DNA from: SIG588 sp045597045
GTDB taxonomy: Bacteria; Bacillota; Clostridia; Oscillospirales; Acutalibacteraceae
Reading direction: 5' to 3'
Assembly: GCA_045597045.1 (NCBI GenBank)
Contig: JAZODN010000025.1
Span: forward strand, 1 to 53,003
DNA: 53,003 nt
The translations under genes and the position numbers were made by a program. Shown here piece by piece: positions 41,424-49,531 of the stretch (its first letter is position 1; every line of letters begins with the position of its first letter). The notes under the pieces were generated by a model. The model did no database searches, had not been told where the DNA came from, and saw only the letters and a list, made by a program, of their open reading frames with translations.

Positions 41424-42899
41424 TTATCGGTTATACAGCGTGACGAATTCTTTCAGATGGGCGGCCAGGGCGTCGGTGAGGGCGTCGGGTGCCATGCGCC
41501 ATTTCCAATTCTCGCCCACGGTAGACGGCGTGTTCATACGGGCGCGGTTGTCCAGTGCCAACAAGTCCTGCATTTGAAAAATGGCCAGATCCGCCACGCT
41601 TTGGTACGCGGCGCGTAACATGCCAACGGGAATAGCGGTGCGCCGCTTGACACCTAAATACCGCATCATATACGAAATTTCGCGGCGTTTGGCACGTGCG
41701 CAATAGCCCACGATGGTATCGTTGTCGTGGGTGCCGCCGTAAACCGCGCGGTTTTTGGGGAAGTTGTGCGGCAAGTGCGGATTTTGCGGATTGCCGTCGA
41801 ACCCAAACAACAGCACGCTCATGCCGGGATATCCCGTTTGACGCAGCAACGTGCGCACCTTCGGGTGAAGCACGCCGAGATCTTCGGCCAAAATGCGCAT
41901 ATCACCGGCGGCGTTGTCGATAGCATCGGTCAGCAAACGGCCGGGACCTTGCCGCCATTCGCCGTCCACCGCCGTTTCACAATCGGCCGGAATCGCATAG
42001 TAACGCGCCATGCCGATGAAATGATCAATACGCAGGGCGTCAAACAGGGTGCGGCAGGCATCCACGCGTGCGCGCCACCACCGAAAGCCGTCTTCTGCCA
42101 TGCGATCCCAATCGTAAAGAGGGTTGCCCCAGCGTTGCCCGGTAGCGGAAAACATATCGGGCGGTACACCGGCCACCGCGGTGGGAAAGCCGTGTGTGTC
42201 CAGTTGAAACAGTGCGCGGTTTGCCCACACGTCGGCGCTGTCTGCGGCGACGTACAGCGGAATGTCGCCGATCAGTAATATGCCGCGTTGGTTGGCGTAA
42301 TTTTTCAACGCGATCCATTGACAGCGAAAAAGATATTGACAAAAACAAACGAACGAAATATCGTTTGCCAACAGTGCCGTGTAGCGGTGGAGTGCGCCCT
42401 CTTCACGCAAACGGATATCCTCTTCCCATTCACTCCAATCCCGGTGACCAAAATGCGCTTTCAGTGCGGTGTATAACGCGTAGTCTGTCAGCCAATGGGC
42501 TTCTTCACGGCAAAAGAGATGATACGCCTCATCGGGGGCGAAACGGCTGTGTGCCGTGCGCAAAAGATCGAACCGCGTGTGAAACAGCTGTTCGTAATGG
42601 ATTTCACCCACCTCTTCACGTGCCGAGGAGGCTTCTTCTTCTGTCAGCAGTCCTGCTTCGACCAAACGATCCAAATCAATAAAGTAAGGGTTGCCTGCAA
42701 AGGCAGAGAAGGATTGATAAGGACTGTCGCCGTAACCGGTCGGCCCCACGGGCAGCACCTGCCAATAACGCTGGCCGGCAGCGGCCAAAAAATCCGCAAA
42801 AGCAAACGCCGCATCACCCAGCGTGCCGATGCCGTGCGGCGAGGGGAGAGCACTGATGGGCATCAGCACACCGGCGCCGCGTGTAAAGGTCTTTTTCAT
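41424..42899 (-). CDS. malQ: 4-alpha-glucanotransferase (amylomaltase)
   Basis: About 491 residues of family GH77, which transfers maltooligosaccharide units and frees glucose, so that short chains become usable by the phosphorylase. Catalytic residues: nucleophile in L-R-I-D-H-F (~290), acid/base in L-A-E-D-L-G-V (~340) and stabiliser in G-T-H-D-N-D (~390). G-D-I-P-L-Y-V-A and Y-F-I-D-L are family signatures. I prefer ATG 42899, 9 bases after AAGGTGG; the ATG at 42908 touches that site. It forms an operon with glgP. Confidence 0.95.
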   Translation of the reverse strand: MKKTFTRGAGVLMPISALPSPHGIGTLGDAAFAFADFLAAAGQRYWQVLPVGPTGYGDSPYQSFSAFAGNPYFIDLDRLVEAGLLTEEEASSAREEVGEIHYEQLFHTRFDLLRTAHSRFAPDEAYHLFCREEAHWLTDYALYTALKAHFGHRDWSEWEEDIRLREEGALHRYTALLANDISFVCFCQYLFRCQWIALKNYANQRGILLIGDIPLYVAADSADVWANRALFQLDTHGFPTAVAGVPPDMFSATGQRWGNPLYDWDRMAEDGFRWWRARVDACRTLFDALRIDHFIGMARYYAIPADCETAVDGEWRQGPGRLLTDAIDNAAGDMRILAEDLGVLHPKVRTLLRQTGYPGMSVLLFGFDGNPQNPHLPHNFPKNRAVYGGTHDNDTIVGYCARAKRREISYMMRYLGVKRRTAIPVGMLRAAYQSVADLAIFQMQDLLALDNRARMNTPSTVGENWKWRMAPDALTDALAAHLKEFVTLYNR

Positions 42900-42954
42900 A
42901 GTTGCCATCCACCTTATGAAAACATCTCAGAATGTAGTATAGCCGCATAAAAGC

Positions 42955-42984
42955 AAAAAACGCATCGCGTTGCATGCGTTTTTT
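42955..42984. terminator. Bidirectional hairpin between malQ and the D,D-carboxypeptidase gene
   Basis: AAAAAACGCAT / ATGCGTTTTTT, loop CGCGTTGC. On the minus strand it terminates the carboxypeptidase gene that ends at 42992. Confidence 0.78.
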
Positions 42985-42991
42985 TGCTTTT

Positions 42992-44020
42992 TTAGTGTGT
43001 TAGTGCAAAGCCGGCTTCATACAGCAGCGTGGATTCCGTGAAACGCAGGTTTTCATCGGCACAGCCGAGCACCACTGCGATCAACTGTACGCCGTTCTTT
43101 TCTGCCACAGAAGCCAGGCAATAACCGGCTTCGTCGGTGAAACCCGTTTTACCGCCTATTGCATGGATGTAGTAGGTGGCAGGGAAATAGGTGTTGAGCA
43201 GGCGGTTGGTGTTGGTGTAGCTGAGTTCCTCGCCGCTTACAGCGGTGAAGGAGACGCGCGGTGAGCACAGCGCGTCACGCACGGCGTCGAACTGCCAGGC
43301 AAACCGCAAAATCTTCAGCATATCGTTTGCGGTGGTTACGTGGAAGGTGTGATATATGCCGTCCGGATTCACAAAGTGGGTATCGGCAGCGCCGATCTCC
43401 TGCAATTCTTTGTTCATCAAATCGCAAAAACGGGTGGCGGCATCAAAGTTGCTCAGTTCCTCATCGGGGTAAAGGCGACGGGCGGTGTGCACGGCCAAAG
43501 CATACGCCGCATCGCCGCCGGAGGGCAGCAGCAGCGCCTGCAGCATTTGCGGCAGCGTGAGTTCCATGCCGAGTTTTAAATACGCACTGCTGGCCTGCGG
43601 ATCGGTCAAATACACCTCGCGACCGATCACAAAGTTTTCTTCGGTTGCGTATTTGGCCGCCACCGCTGCCGTCATGATCTTAGTCAGGCTGGCAGGGGGA
43701 CACACCACGTCTGCATTGTGTTCAAACAGCACCCGTTCGTTGGTGACGTCAAACAGCAGCGCGTTTTTGGCGCTCAGCGTATCGGTCAACTGGGTGACGG
43801 TGGTGTCTGCCATCGTGGGCAGGGTGGTGGTCGTGGTGGTGGGGAGGGTCGTGCTGTTCTCCTTTTTCGGCGGCGTGTCGGCCGTGCTGCCGCGGCTGCC
43901 CCAATGGATGAAAACGGCCAAGAGCAGTGCCAACAACAGCACCGCAATCAAAAATACGGGAAGCAAACGGCGCAACACGCGTTTATGGCGTGCGTGCCGA
44001 AACGTTTTTGTTTTAGCCAT
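42992..44020 (-). CDS. D-alanyl-D-alanine carboxypeptidase (S11 penicillin-binding protein)
   Basis: A 342-residue enzyme that trims the terminal D-Ala of peptidoglycan stem peptides. Cytoplasmic basic N-terminus, membrane anchor (~20-42), Thr-rich linker (~58-75), then the S11 domain with S-L-T-K (SxxK, ~112-115), S-G-G (SxN variant in the family, ~167-169) and K-T-G (~295-297). The third residue of the second motif is Gly in place of Asn; S-G-(N/G) variation occurs in sporulation-type DacB/DacF homologues. No C-terminal amphipathic PBP5 domain is present. It is monocistronic with its own promoter. Confidence 0.9.
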   Translation of the reverse strand: MAKTKTFRHARHKRVLRRLLPVFLIAVLLLALLLAVFIHWGSRGSTADTPPKKENSTTLPTTTTTTLPTMADTTVTQLTDTLSAKNALLFDVTNERVLFEHNADVVCPPASLTKIMTAAVAAKYATEENFVIGREVYLTDPQASSAYLKLGMELTLPQMLQALLLPSGGDAAYALAVHTARRLYPDEELSNFDAATRFCDLMNKELQEIGAADTHFVNPDGIYHTFHVTTANDMLKILRFAWQFDAVRDALCSPRVSFTAVSGEELSYTNTNRLLNTYFPATYYIHAIGGKTGFTDEAGYCLASVAEKNGVQLIAVVLGCADENLRFTESTLLYEAGFALTH

Positions 44021-44056
44021 ACTTCAAAACCTCACAGTATATTCACAAGTATCTCA

Positions 44057-44085
44057 ATTATACTACCGTTTTTTCGGTTTGGCAA
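44057..44085 (-). promoter_or_regulatory. Promoter of the D,D-carboxypeptidase gene
   Basis: Minus strand: TTGCCA (44085-44080), 17-bp spacer, TATAAT (44062-44057). The spacer contains ACCG-AAAAAA-CGGT, a small inverted repeat. Confidence 0.85.
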
Positions 44086-44113
44086 TCGTTATCGGCAGAA
44101 ATCTTTAAAAAGA

Positions 44114-44142
44114 TTGACAAAATTTGCGAAAAAAGGTACACT
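44114..44142 (+). promoter_or_regulatory. Promoter of the padR operon
   Basis: TTGACA (44114-44119), 17-bp spacer, TACACT (44137-44142), 33 bases before the ATG. Confidence 0.85.
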
Positions 44143-44175
44143 GAATGCGTTATAACAGAAGAAAGGTGCAGCAGG

Positions 44176-44517
44176 ATGCTATACGACAAATCACAAATGA
44201 TGCGCGGCACGTTGGAAGGGTGTATTTTAAAGATCATTCGCATCCGCGAAACCTACGGTTACGAAATACTGATGCTGCTGCGTGAAAGCGGATTTTCCGA
44301 TATTTCGGAGGGTACCATCTATCCGCTGTTGCTGCGGTTGGAAAAGCAGGGCAGCATTCGGGCGGAACTGCGTCCGTCACCGCTTGGTCCTCGCCGCAAA
44401 TATTATACCATCACCCCCTCGGGAGAGCAATATTTTGCGGCTTTTGAGGAGTGCTGGAGTCAACTGACCTTTGCGGTCGGGAACGTTATGCACATGCGAG
44501 AGGAGGCGTCGGAATGA
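44176..44517 (+). CDS. PadR-family transcriptional regulator
   Basis: A 113-residue winged-helix repressor of the short PadR-s2 group: R-G-T-L-E-G-C-I-L-K-I-I (~10-21), Y-G-Y-E-I (~27-31), and E-G-T-I-Y-P-L-L-L-R-L-E (~45-56), with the wing G-P-R-R-K-Y-Y-T-I-T (~71-80). Members usually repress their own operon and respond to a small ligand or envelope stress. AGAAAGG lies upstream of the ATG. Its stop overlaps the next gene as ATGA. Confidence 0.95.
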   Translation: MLYDKSQMMRGTLEGCILKIIRIRETYGYEILMLLRESGFSDISEGTIYPLLLRLEKQGSIRAELRPSPLGPRRKYYTITPSGEQYFAAFEECWSQLTFAVGNVMHMREEASE

Positions 44518-45194
44518 AGCAAAACGAACAGCGCGCCGTGCACGCACAACTGTCGGTGGAGAACCGCCGTGCGCTGCGACGTATGCGGCGATTTCTGGAT
44601 TCCTATTCTCTCAATGAGGTGGCGCAGGAAGAACTGCTCACCGATCTTGCAGGCATGGCGGTGGAATGTCAGCAACGCGGTCAGCCGTTTTCCGAAGCGG
44701 TGGGCATGGACGAAGCGGCGTTTTGTCATGAACTGGTTGCGAATTGCCCACGGGAAACGTGGCTTGAACGCGTGTTGACTGCTTTGCGGTGGATCGCTGC
44801 GTGGGTCGGGTGTATTTTACCTGTGATGATGCTGCTGGAATGGTTGTTCCCGTGGATGAGTGGCCACTTTGCGGAGGGGATATACTATGTTCCGCTGCCG
44901 TTCCTTTGCAAATATCTGGCGGCAGTGATTCCCGTAGCCTTAGGTATGTGCGTCTTCAAGCGTTTGACCTATCATTCCCGTTCGCTTGTGTGGACGCTGT
45001 TTGCGGCGGTATTTCTGTTTGTGTTTATCACCGTATCGGAGGTGTCGGCACGGTTTATGAATACCGTGACCTTGCCGCTTTCATTGTGGTTGTGGCTGTG
45101 GTTGTTTGGCGGTGCGGTCGCTTTTTTTCATATTGCTAAACGCTGTGTGGCGTTGACGGTGGCCTACCGTCAACGAAGAAAAACAAATCTTTAA
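44514..45194 (+). CDS. HAAS-domain membrane protein paired with PadR
   Basis: A 226-residue protein: a helical cytoplasmic domain (~1-85) with F-L-D-S-Y-S-L-N-E-V-A-Q-E-E-L-L-T-D-L, resembling HAAS/DUF1700-type domains, and then about four membrane helices (~95-215). Such proteins follow padR genes very often and seem to be its signalling partner. ATG 44514 follows GAGGAGG by 7 bases and is translationally coupled to padR. Precise family is uncertain. Confidence 0.7.
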   Translation: MKQNEQRAVHAQLSVENRRALRRMRRFLDSYSLNEVAQEELLTDLAGMAVECQQRGQPFSEAVGMDEAAFCHELVANCPRETWLERVLTALRWIAAWVGCILPVMMLLEWLFPWMSGHFAEGIYYVPLPFLCKYLAAVIPVALGMCVFKRLTYHSRSLVWTLFAAVFLFVFITVSEVSARFMNTVTLPLSLWLWLWLFGGAVAFFHIAKRCVALTVAYRQRRKTNL

Positions 45195-45215
45195 ACGAGG
45201 GAAGGAACGAGAAGC

Positions 45216-46010
45216 ATGAAAGGTTTTAAAATCGGTGGAAAATGGATCGCTGCCATTGTGGTGATCGTACTGTTGATCGCGGTTGCGGCCAACTGCGTTA
45301 CTGTTGTGAATCCGGGTCATACGGGTGTTGTGGTAACACTCGGTAAGGTGAACCACAACGTGTTGCAAGAGGGGTTGCATTTCAAAATTCCGTTTGTGCA
45401 AACGGTGGTGATGATCGACAACCGTATTTCGAAACTGGAAGTGGATACCGAAGCGTTTTCCAAAGACTTGCAGACGGTGGAAACTACGCTTGCGATCAAC
45501 TACCGTGTAGACACTGCGAAGTCCTACAGCATCTATAAAAACATCGGTAAGGATTACGAAACCGTGCTGGTCACCCCGGCGGTGAACGAAGTGCTCAAAG
45601 CGATCACGGCGAAGTACACGGCAGAGGAGAGCGTGACCAACCGTTCGCTCATTTCCGAAGGGCTTGTTTCGGCGCTGAACGAAAAACTCAACGAGATCGG
45701 CTTGTATGTTACCGACGTGAACATCATTAACTTTGATTTCTCGGAGGCATATATTACGGCGATCGAAGAAAAACAGGTGGCACAGCAGCAACTGCTGAAG
45801 GCCGAGACCGAAAAGCAGACCGCCATTACCAACGCGGAAGCAGAGGCGGAAGCGATACGGATCAAGGCTGAGGCCGAGGCAACCGCCAACAAGGTGCTGA
45901 GCGAATCCCTGACTCCCGATCTTATTGAATATAACAAGATTCAAAAGTGGGACGGTAAACTTCCGCAGGTCACGGGCGGCAACGCCATTGTGGACCTGAC
46001 GGCGGAATAA
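45216..46010 (+). CDS. SPFH/Band-7 (prohibitin-like) membrane protein
   Basis: A 264-residue protein: one N-terminal helix (~10-30), an SPFH domain (V-N-P-G-H-T-G-V-V-V-T-L-G-K-V, ~31-45; L-Q-E-G-L-H-F-K-I-P-F-V-Q, ~50-62) and an Ala/Glu-rich coiled coil (A-E-T-E-K-Q-T-A-I-T-N-A-E-A-E-A, ~195-225). SPFH proteins form large membrane rings or scaffolds and often act with FtsH-type proteases. The gene lies 21 bases after the HAAS gene and 4 bases before the SMP-30 gene, so the four genes probably share a transcript. Confidence 0.93.
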   Translation: MKGFKIGGKWIAAIVVIVLLIAVAANCVTVVNPGHTGVVVTLGKVNHNVLQEGLHFKIPFVQTVVMIDNRISKLEVDTEAFSKDLQTVETTLAINYRVDTAKSYSIYKNIGKDYETVLVTPAVNEVLKAITAKYTAEESVTNRSLISEGLVSALNEKLNEIGLYVTDVNIINFDFSEAYITAIEEKQVAQQQLLKAETEKQTAITNAEAEAEAIRIKAEAEATANKVLSESLTPDLIEYNKIQKWDGKLPQVTGGNAIVDLTAE

Positions 46011-46014
46011 TGCG

Positions 46015-46863
46015 ATGTACGAAAAGGTAGAACTGCTGCACGCTTGTCGGTTGGCGGTAGGAGAGAGCCCGACGTGGGATGAACGGACGGGGCGGTTGTA
46101 CTTCGTGGATATCCCCGATGGGGCCTATTATGTGCTGGATTACACAAGTGGGCAGGTTGAAAAGCACACCCACTTTAAGATGCTTGGATGTCTTGCGCTG
46201 TGTGAAAACGGCGAACTGCTGCTCGCTGCCGAAGACGGTGTATATCGGTGTGGGGACGAAGGGGGCGTGCGTTTGGCACACGACCCTTGCACACTGTGCG
46301 GCGCACGCTTTAACGACGGAAAAGTCGGGCCCGACGGTGCGTTTTATGCAGGAACGGCCGGCGGTGCCGGAGAAGGTGCCTTTTACCGCCTGGCGAACGG
46401 CGTGCTCCGACCGTTGTTTGATGGGTGCACCTGCTCCAACGGATTGGATTGGACAGCCGACGGCCGTGTAATGTATTACTGCGATTCTATGGAACACAAG
46501 ATGGAACGCTTTGGTGTAAAGGAAGGCGCCTTGCACGGTCGTTCTACCGTGTTGGACATCCCGCGCGAGGACGGCCTGCCCGACGGTATGACCGTGGATC
46601 GCGCCGGTAACGTATGGTTGGCTTTGTGGGGCGGCTGGGGTGTTGTGTGTATTGATCCTGTTGCACGTCGTATTGTAGACCGTATTGACCTGCCGGTGAA
46701 ACAGGTGACTTCCTGCACGTTTGCCGGTGAGGATCTGCGTGATCTCGTAATCACTACGGCAGCGCAAGGGCAGGATTCGGCCGAACAGCCGTTGGCAGGA
46801 AGTTTATTTCGGGTGCGCATGGAGGTGGGAGGCTATCCCACACGAAGATATAACAAAGAATAG
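46015..46863 (+). CDS. SMP-30/gluconolactonase-like beta-propeller protein
   Basis: A 282-residue six-bladed propeller. Metal-ligand positions of the family are present: E in V-G-E-S-P-T-W-D (~16-23), N in R-F-N-D-G-K-V (~98-104), N in C-S-N-G-L-D-W (~141-147) and D in L-P-D-G-M-T-V-D (~188-195). Members hydrolyse sugar lactones or organophosphates with Ca2+ or Zn2+. No signal peptide. Its coupling to an SPFH protein is unusual. The ribosome binding site is weak (GGCGGAA), suggesting reinitiation after the SPFH gene. Confidence 0.88.
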   Translation: MYEKVELLHACRLAVGESPTWDERTGRLYFVDIPDGAYYVLDYTSGQVEKHTHFKMLGCLALCENGELLLAAEDGVYRCGDEGGVRLAHDPCTLCGARFNDGKVGPDGAFYAGTAGGAGEGAFYRLANGVLRPLFDGCTCSNGLDWTADGRVMYYCDSMEHKMERFGVKEGALHGRSTVLDIPREDGLPDGMTVDRAGNVWLALWGGWGVVCIDPVARRIVDRIDLPVKQVTSCTFAGEDLRDLVITTAAQGQDSAEQPLAGSLFRVRMEVGGYPTRRYNKE

Positions 46864-46867
46864 CATG

Positions 46868-46905
46868 ATCCACGGCTTGCTTTGCAGCTTGCCGTGGATT
46901 TTTTT
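46868..46905 (+). terminator. Terminator of the padR operon
   Basis: ATCCACGGC (46868-46876) / GCCGTGGAT (46891-46899), 14-base loop, T-run to 46905. Confidence 0.88.
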
Positions 46906-46976
46906 GAAAATTAAACGCCACTTGTGAATAAAACATCGTGTGTGAATCGTGTTGTAGGTGAAAGGAGGAATACGCA

Positions 46977-47456
46977 ATGCATCGTATCGATACGGAAAAT
47001 TACATTGAAAGAGTCGTTAACACATATACGGACACTCTGCAGAAATTGGCGTTTACTTATCTGCATACGGTTGCGGATGCACAAGATGTTACGCAAGAGG
47101 TGTTTGTTAAACTGTTGATGCAAGCACCGCGATTTCGCAACCGCGAACACGAAAAAGCGTGGTTAATCCGCGTGACGGTCAATATATGTAAAGATCGTTT
47201 GCGACGTGCCGACCGAAAGAATGTTCCCATTGAAGAGGCGTTAACGGTAGTGGATGGGGGTGCGGATAAGGAGCTTTTAACGGAAGTGATGGCACTGCCG
47301 GAAAAGTATCGCACGGTCATACATTTGCATTATTACGAAGGGTATACCGTTCGTGAGATTGCCGAAATCATTCGAAGGCCCATTGGAACGGTAGCTACCT
47401 ACCTCGCACGCGGACGCCAGAAACTGAAGAAACAGTTGGAAGGAGATTGTATATGA
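46977..47456 (+). CDS. ECF-type RNA polymerase sigma factor
   Basis: A 159-residue sigma factor: region 2 (A-D-A-Q-D-V-T-Q-E-V-F-V-K-L-L, ~33-47, then A-W-L-I-R-V-T-V-N-I-C-K-D, ~61-73) and region 4 (L-P-E-K-Y-R-T-V-I-H-L-H-Y-Y-E-G-Y-T-V-R-E-I-A, ~107-129). It probably activates a small regulon in response to an envelope signal and often its own promoter. GAAAGGAGG lies 9 bases before the ATG. The stop overlaps the next gene as ATGA, the usual arrangement for an anti-sigma partner. Confidence 0.93.
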   Translation: MHRIDTENYIERVVNTYTDTLQKLAFTYLHTVADAQDVTQEVFVKLLMQAPRFRNREHEKAWLIRVTVNICKDRLRRADRKNVPIEEALTVVDGGADKELLTEVMALPEKYRTVIHLHYYEGYTVREIAEIIRRPIGTVATYLARGRQKLKKQLEGDCI

Positions 47457-48211
47457 ACAACTACAAAAGAATCATGACAGAACTACCCTTTGACCCGGGT
47501 TTTTCTCAAAAGACGATTCGTGTGCTTCATGCATACACGGATACGTTGCCGCCTCCAAAAATGCAAAGTTCTTTATGGACGTACGGACGGATCGCATTGG
47601 TAACCGGTCTGTTGTTGGTGACGTTGACTACCGCAGTGTTTGCGGCCGTTCATCTGCTTGCACCGTCGGAGGTTGCCGAATATTTTGGCAATACCGAACT
47701 GGCGGCGGCTTTTGAAAATGAAGATGCCGTGATCATCAACGAGGAGATCGTTGTGGATGAGTATACCGTTGCACTGAACGGTATCGTTTGCGGCGCCGAT
47801 GTAGGAGAGTATGTGGAAAATGAGAAATCGAGTTATATCGTTCTTTCCGTTCGGTATACCGACGGCAGAGCGATCACTCCGGGAGATGCGTGGGAGGATG
47901 ACCCAATCTGCCGTTTCACCGCTTCGCCGTATGTTCACGGAAAGACACCGAGCGAAGTGAATCTGTTTGCGTTGGAGAGTCGTGCCAGCAAAGGGGTGAT
48001 CGGTAACGTGCTTTACATTCTGATTGAAACGGATAAGTTAAGCGGCTATGCAGGAACACCTATGTATTTGGGGGTAGCAGAAAGTGACAGAATGGCGCTT
48101 TTTACCAATGATGAAATGAGTCCGTTTACCTTGAAAGCCGATGGTGAGGTTATACTCAAAGAGTCATTTGATAAGGATGTTTCGTGCGTCGTGTTTAAAT
48201 TGCCGCTGTAA
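47453..48211 (+). CDS. Single-pass membrane protein, probable anti-sigma partner
   Basis: A 252-residue protein: a short cytoplasmic part (~1-45), one membrane helix (~48-70) and a beta-rich extracytoplasmic domain (~75-252) similar to DUF4179-type proteins. The coupling (ATG 47453 inside the sigma stop, 7 bases after AAGGAG) makes it the likely anti-sigma factor. The cytoplasmic part lacks a zinc-finger HxxxCxxC motif, so sigma binding would be of another type. Confidence 0.7.
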   Translation: MNNYKRIMTELPFDPGFSQKTIRVLHAYTDTLPPPKMQSSLWTYGRIALVTGLLLVTLTTAVFAAVHLLAPSEVAEYFGNTELAAAFENEDAVIINEEIVVDEYTVALNGIVCGADVGEYVENEKSSYIVLSVRYTDGRAITPGDAWEDDPICRFTASPYVHGKTPSEVNLFALESRASKGVIGNVLYILIETDKLSGYAGTPMYLGVAESDRMALFTNDEMSPFTLKADGEVILKESFDKDVSCVVFKLPL

Positions 48212-48225
48212 TCGTGTGTCGTCTC

Positions 48226-48256
48226 ATGTGGGGTTGCGTTTGCAACCCCACATTTT
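48226..48256 (+). terminator. Terminator of the ECF sigma operon
   Basis: ATGTGGGGTTGC (48226-48237) / GCAACCCCACAT (48242-48253), loop GTTT, then TTT. Confidence 0.85.
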
Positions 48257-48327
48257 CCTATGTGCGAAAAAGCGGTTTACATTTTGCTGCGGATGTGCTA
48301 AAATGTTCTGCGAGAGGAGTGGATGTG

Positions 48328-49017
48328 ATGCGTGACGATATTACCAGTATTCCCGTAAGCGAGGTGTTTGAGCCACGTGACGGTTGTCCCATCTGCCGTA
48401 TGCGCGATCGCTTGGAGGAACGCGTGGTGGAATACATCACGGGTGCTGCCATGATGGAGCCGGATGTGCGTGAGGATACCAATAAGCAGGGGTTTTGCAT
48501 CACTCACTACCGTCAAATGCTCAAACGCCGAAACCGTTTGGGTGTGGCGCTGATGTTGGAAAGCCACTTGGCAGAGACCGAAAAGAAGGTGTTTGCCGGT
48601 CTGCCGTTGGTCGGCAAACGCACCGCGAAACAGGTGCGTGCGGCTGAAAAGGCAGCGGAGAGCTGCTTCGTTTGCAGCCAGGTGGATTGGGCGATGGAAC
48701 GCATGCTTGCTACCGTCTGCCGCTTGTATGAGCGTGAACGTGATTTCCGCACTCTGTTTGCCGAACAGGAGTTCTTGTGTTTACCGCACTTTTCGCGCTT
48801 GGCGGTGCCGGCCGGTGCCATGGATAAGCGTTGGCAACAGGAGTTTCTAAAAGCCGCATCCGGATTGTCGCGCAAATACCTGTCCGCATTGCGCGAGGAT
48901 GTGCACCATTTCACCCAAATGTTTGACTACCGCAACAACGGAGAAGAAGCAGATTGGGGCAATGCCAAAGATTCTATCGAACGTGCGGTGACGTATCTGA
49001 CAACGCGCGAGCCGTAA
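48328..49017 (+). CDS. DUF6062-like cysteine-containing protein
   Basis: A 229-residue soluble protein with repeated Cys/His motifs: C-P-I-C-R (~20-24), G-F-C-I-T-H-Y (~55-61), C-F-V-C-S (~112-116) and F-L-C-L-P-H-F (~150-156). Two CxxC plus two CxxH pairs could bind zinc. It matches a conserved clostridial protein of unknown function (DUF6062, from memory). I chose ATG 48328, 8 bases after AGGAG (48315-48319); the frame is open further upstream through the terminator. No function can be assigned. Confidence 0.75.
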   Translation: MRDDITSIPVSEVFEPRDGCPICRMRDRLEERVVEYITGAAMMEPDVREDTNKQGFCITHYRQMLKRRNRLGVALMLESHLAETEKKVFAGLPLVGKRTAKQVRAAEKAAESCFVCSQVDWAMERMLATVCRLYERERDFRTLFAEQEFLCLPHFSRLAVPAGAMDKRWQQEFLKAASGLSRKYLSALREDVHHFTQMFDYRNNGEEADWGNAKDSIERAVTYLTTREP

Positions 49018-49046
49018 CATTCAATGTAAAGGTGAAAACAATTACA

Positions 49047-49077
49047 ACTTTTTGTCAAAATCCTCTTGACAAAAAGT
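49047..49077. repeat. 12-bp inverted repeat over the -35 of the ylxM-ffh promoter
   Basis: ACTTTTTGTCAA (49047-49058) / TTGACAAAAAGT (49066-49077), 7-base spacer; the right arm contains the -35 TTGACA. Confidence 0.85.
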
Positions 49078-49094
49078 GCGATTTCGTGTATAAT
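49066..49094 (+). promoter_or_regulatory. Consensus promoter of the ylxM-ffh operon
   Basis: TTGACA (49066-49071), 17-bp spacer, TATAAT (49089-49094): perfect sigma-A consensus. Confidence 0.95.
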
Positions 49095-49126
49095 GAGTTG
49101 TAAAGTTTTTCTGCTTTACAACTCAT
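49093..49126. repeat. 13-bp hairpin at the start of the ylxM-ffh transcript
   Basis: ATGAGTTGTAAAG (49093-49105) / CTTTACAACTCAT (49114-49126), loop TTTTTCTG. It begins in the -10 and covers the expected start at ~49101, so it can act as a DNA operator and only partly as an RNA hairpin. Confidence 0.85.
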
Positions 49127-49155
49127 TTCATTTTATGAGAAGGAGGGGACCGTCG

Positions 49156-49518
49156 ATGGCCAAGAATATGGAGATCGCCTTGCTGTTTGATTTCTATGGT
49201 GAGATGTTAACGGAAAAGCAGCGAGATGTTATCGAATTGTATTACGAAGACGATCTGTCGCTGTCGGAGATCGCCGAAAATGAAGGCATCACCCGTCAGG
49301 GTGTGCGTGATTCCATTAAGCGTGCGGAAACGCAATTGCTGGAAATGGAGGAGCGTCTTGGTTTGGCTAAGCGGTTCCGCGAAATGCAGGAAGGTGTCGC
49401 AGCGATTCAAGAAGCTGCCGACGACATTTTTGCGATCAATGAGCGGTTCGGCTACTCACGGGAGATCAACGAACGTGCGCGTCGCATCCGCGAATTGGCA
49501 CAGCAGTTGACGAAATAA
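49156..49518 (+). CDS. ylxM: YlxM family DNA-binding protein
   Basis: A 120-residue protein with a sigma-region-4-like helix-turn-helix (L-T-E-K-Q-R-D-V-I-E-L-Y-Y-E-D-D-L-S-L-S-E-I-A, ~17-39). It is almost always the gene before ffh in Firmicutes and is thought to modulate SRP function or expression. ATG 49156 follows AAGGAGGGG; the frame is open further upstream through the promoter. A C-terminal helix is rich in Arg/Glu. Confidence 0.93.
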   Translation: MAKNMEIALLFDFYGEMLTEKQRDVIELYYEDDLSLSEIAENEGITRQGVRDSIKRAETQLLEMEERLGLAKRFREMQEGVAAIQEAADDIFAINERFGYSREINERARRIRELAQQLTK

Positions 49519-49531
49519 GGAGGACAGTTCG

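Noticed and set aside
45081..45944. 287-codon open frame on the minus strand
   Set aside because: It is antisense to the SPFH gene; the translation is rich in His, Arg and Phe and shows no domain.
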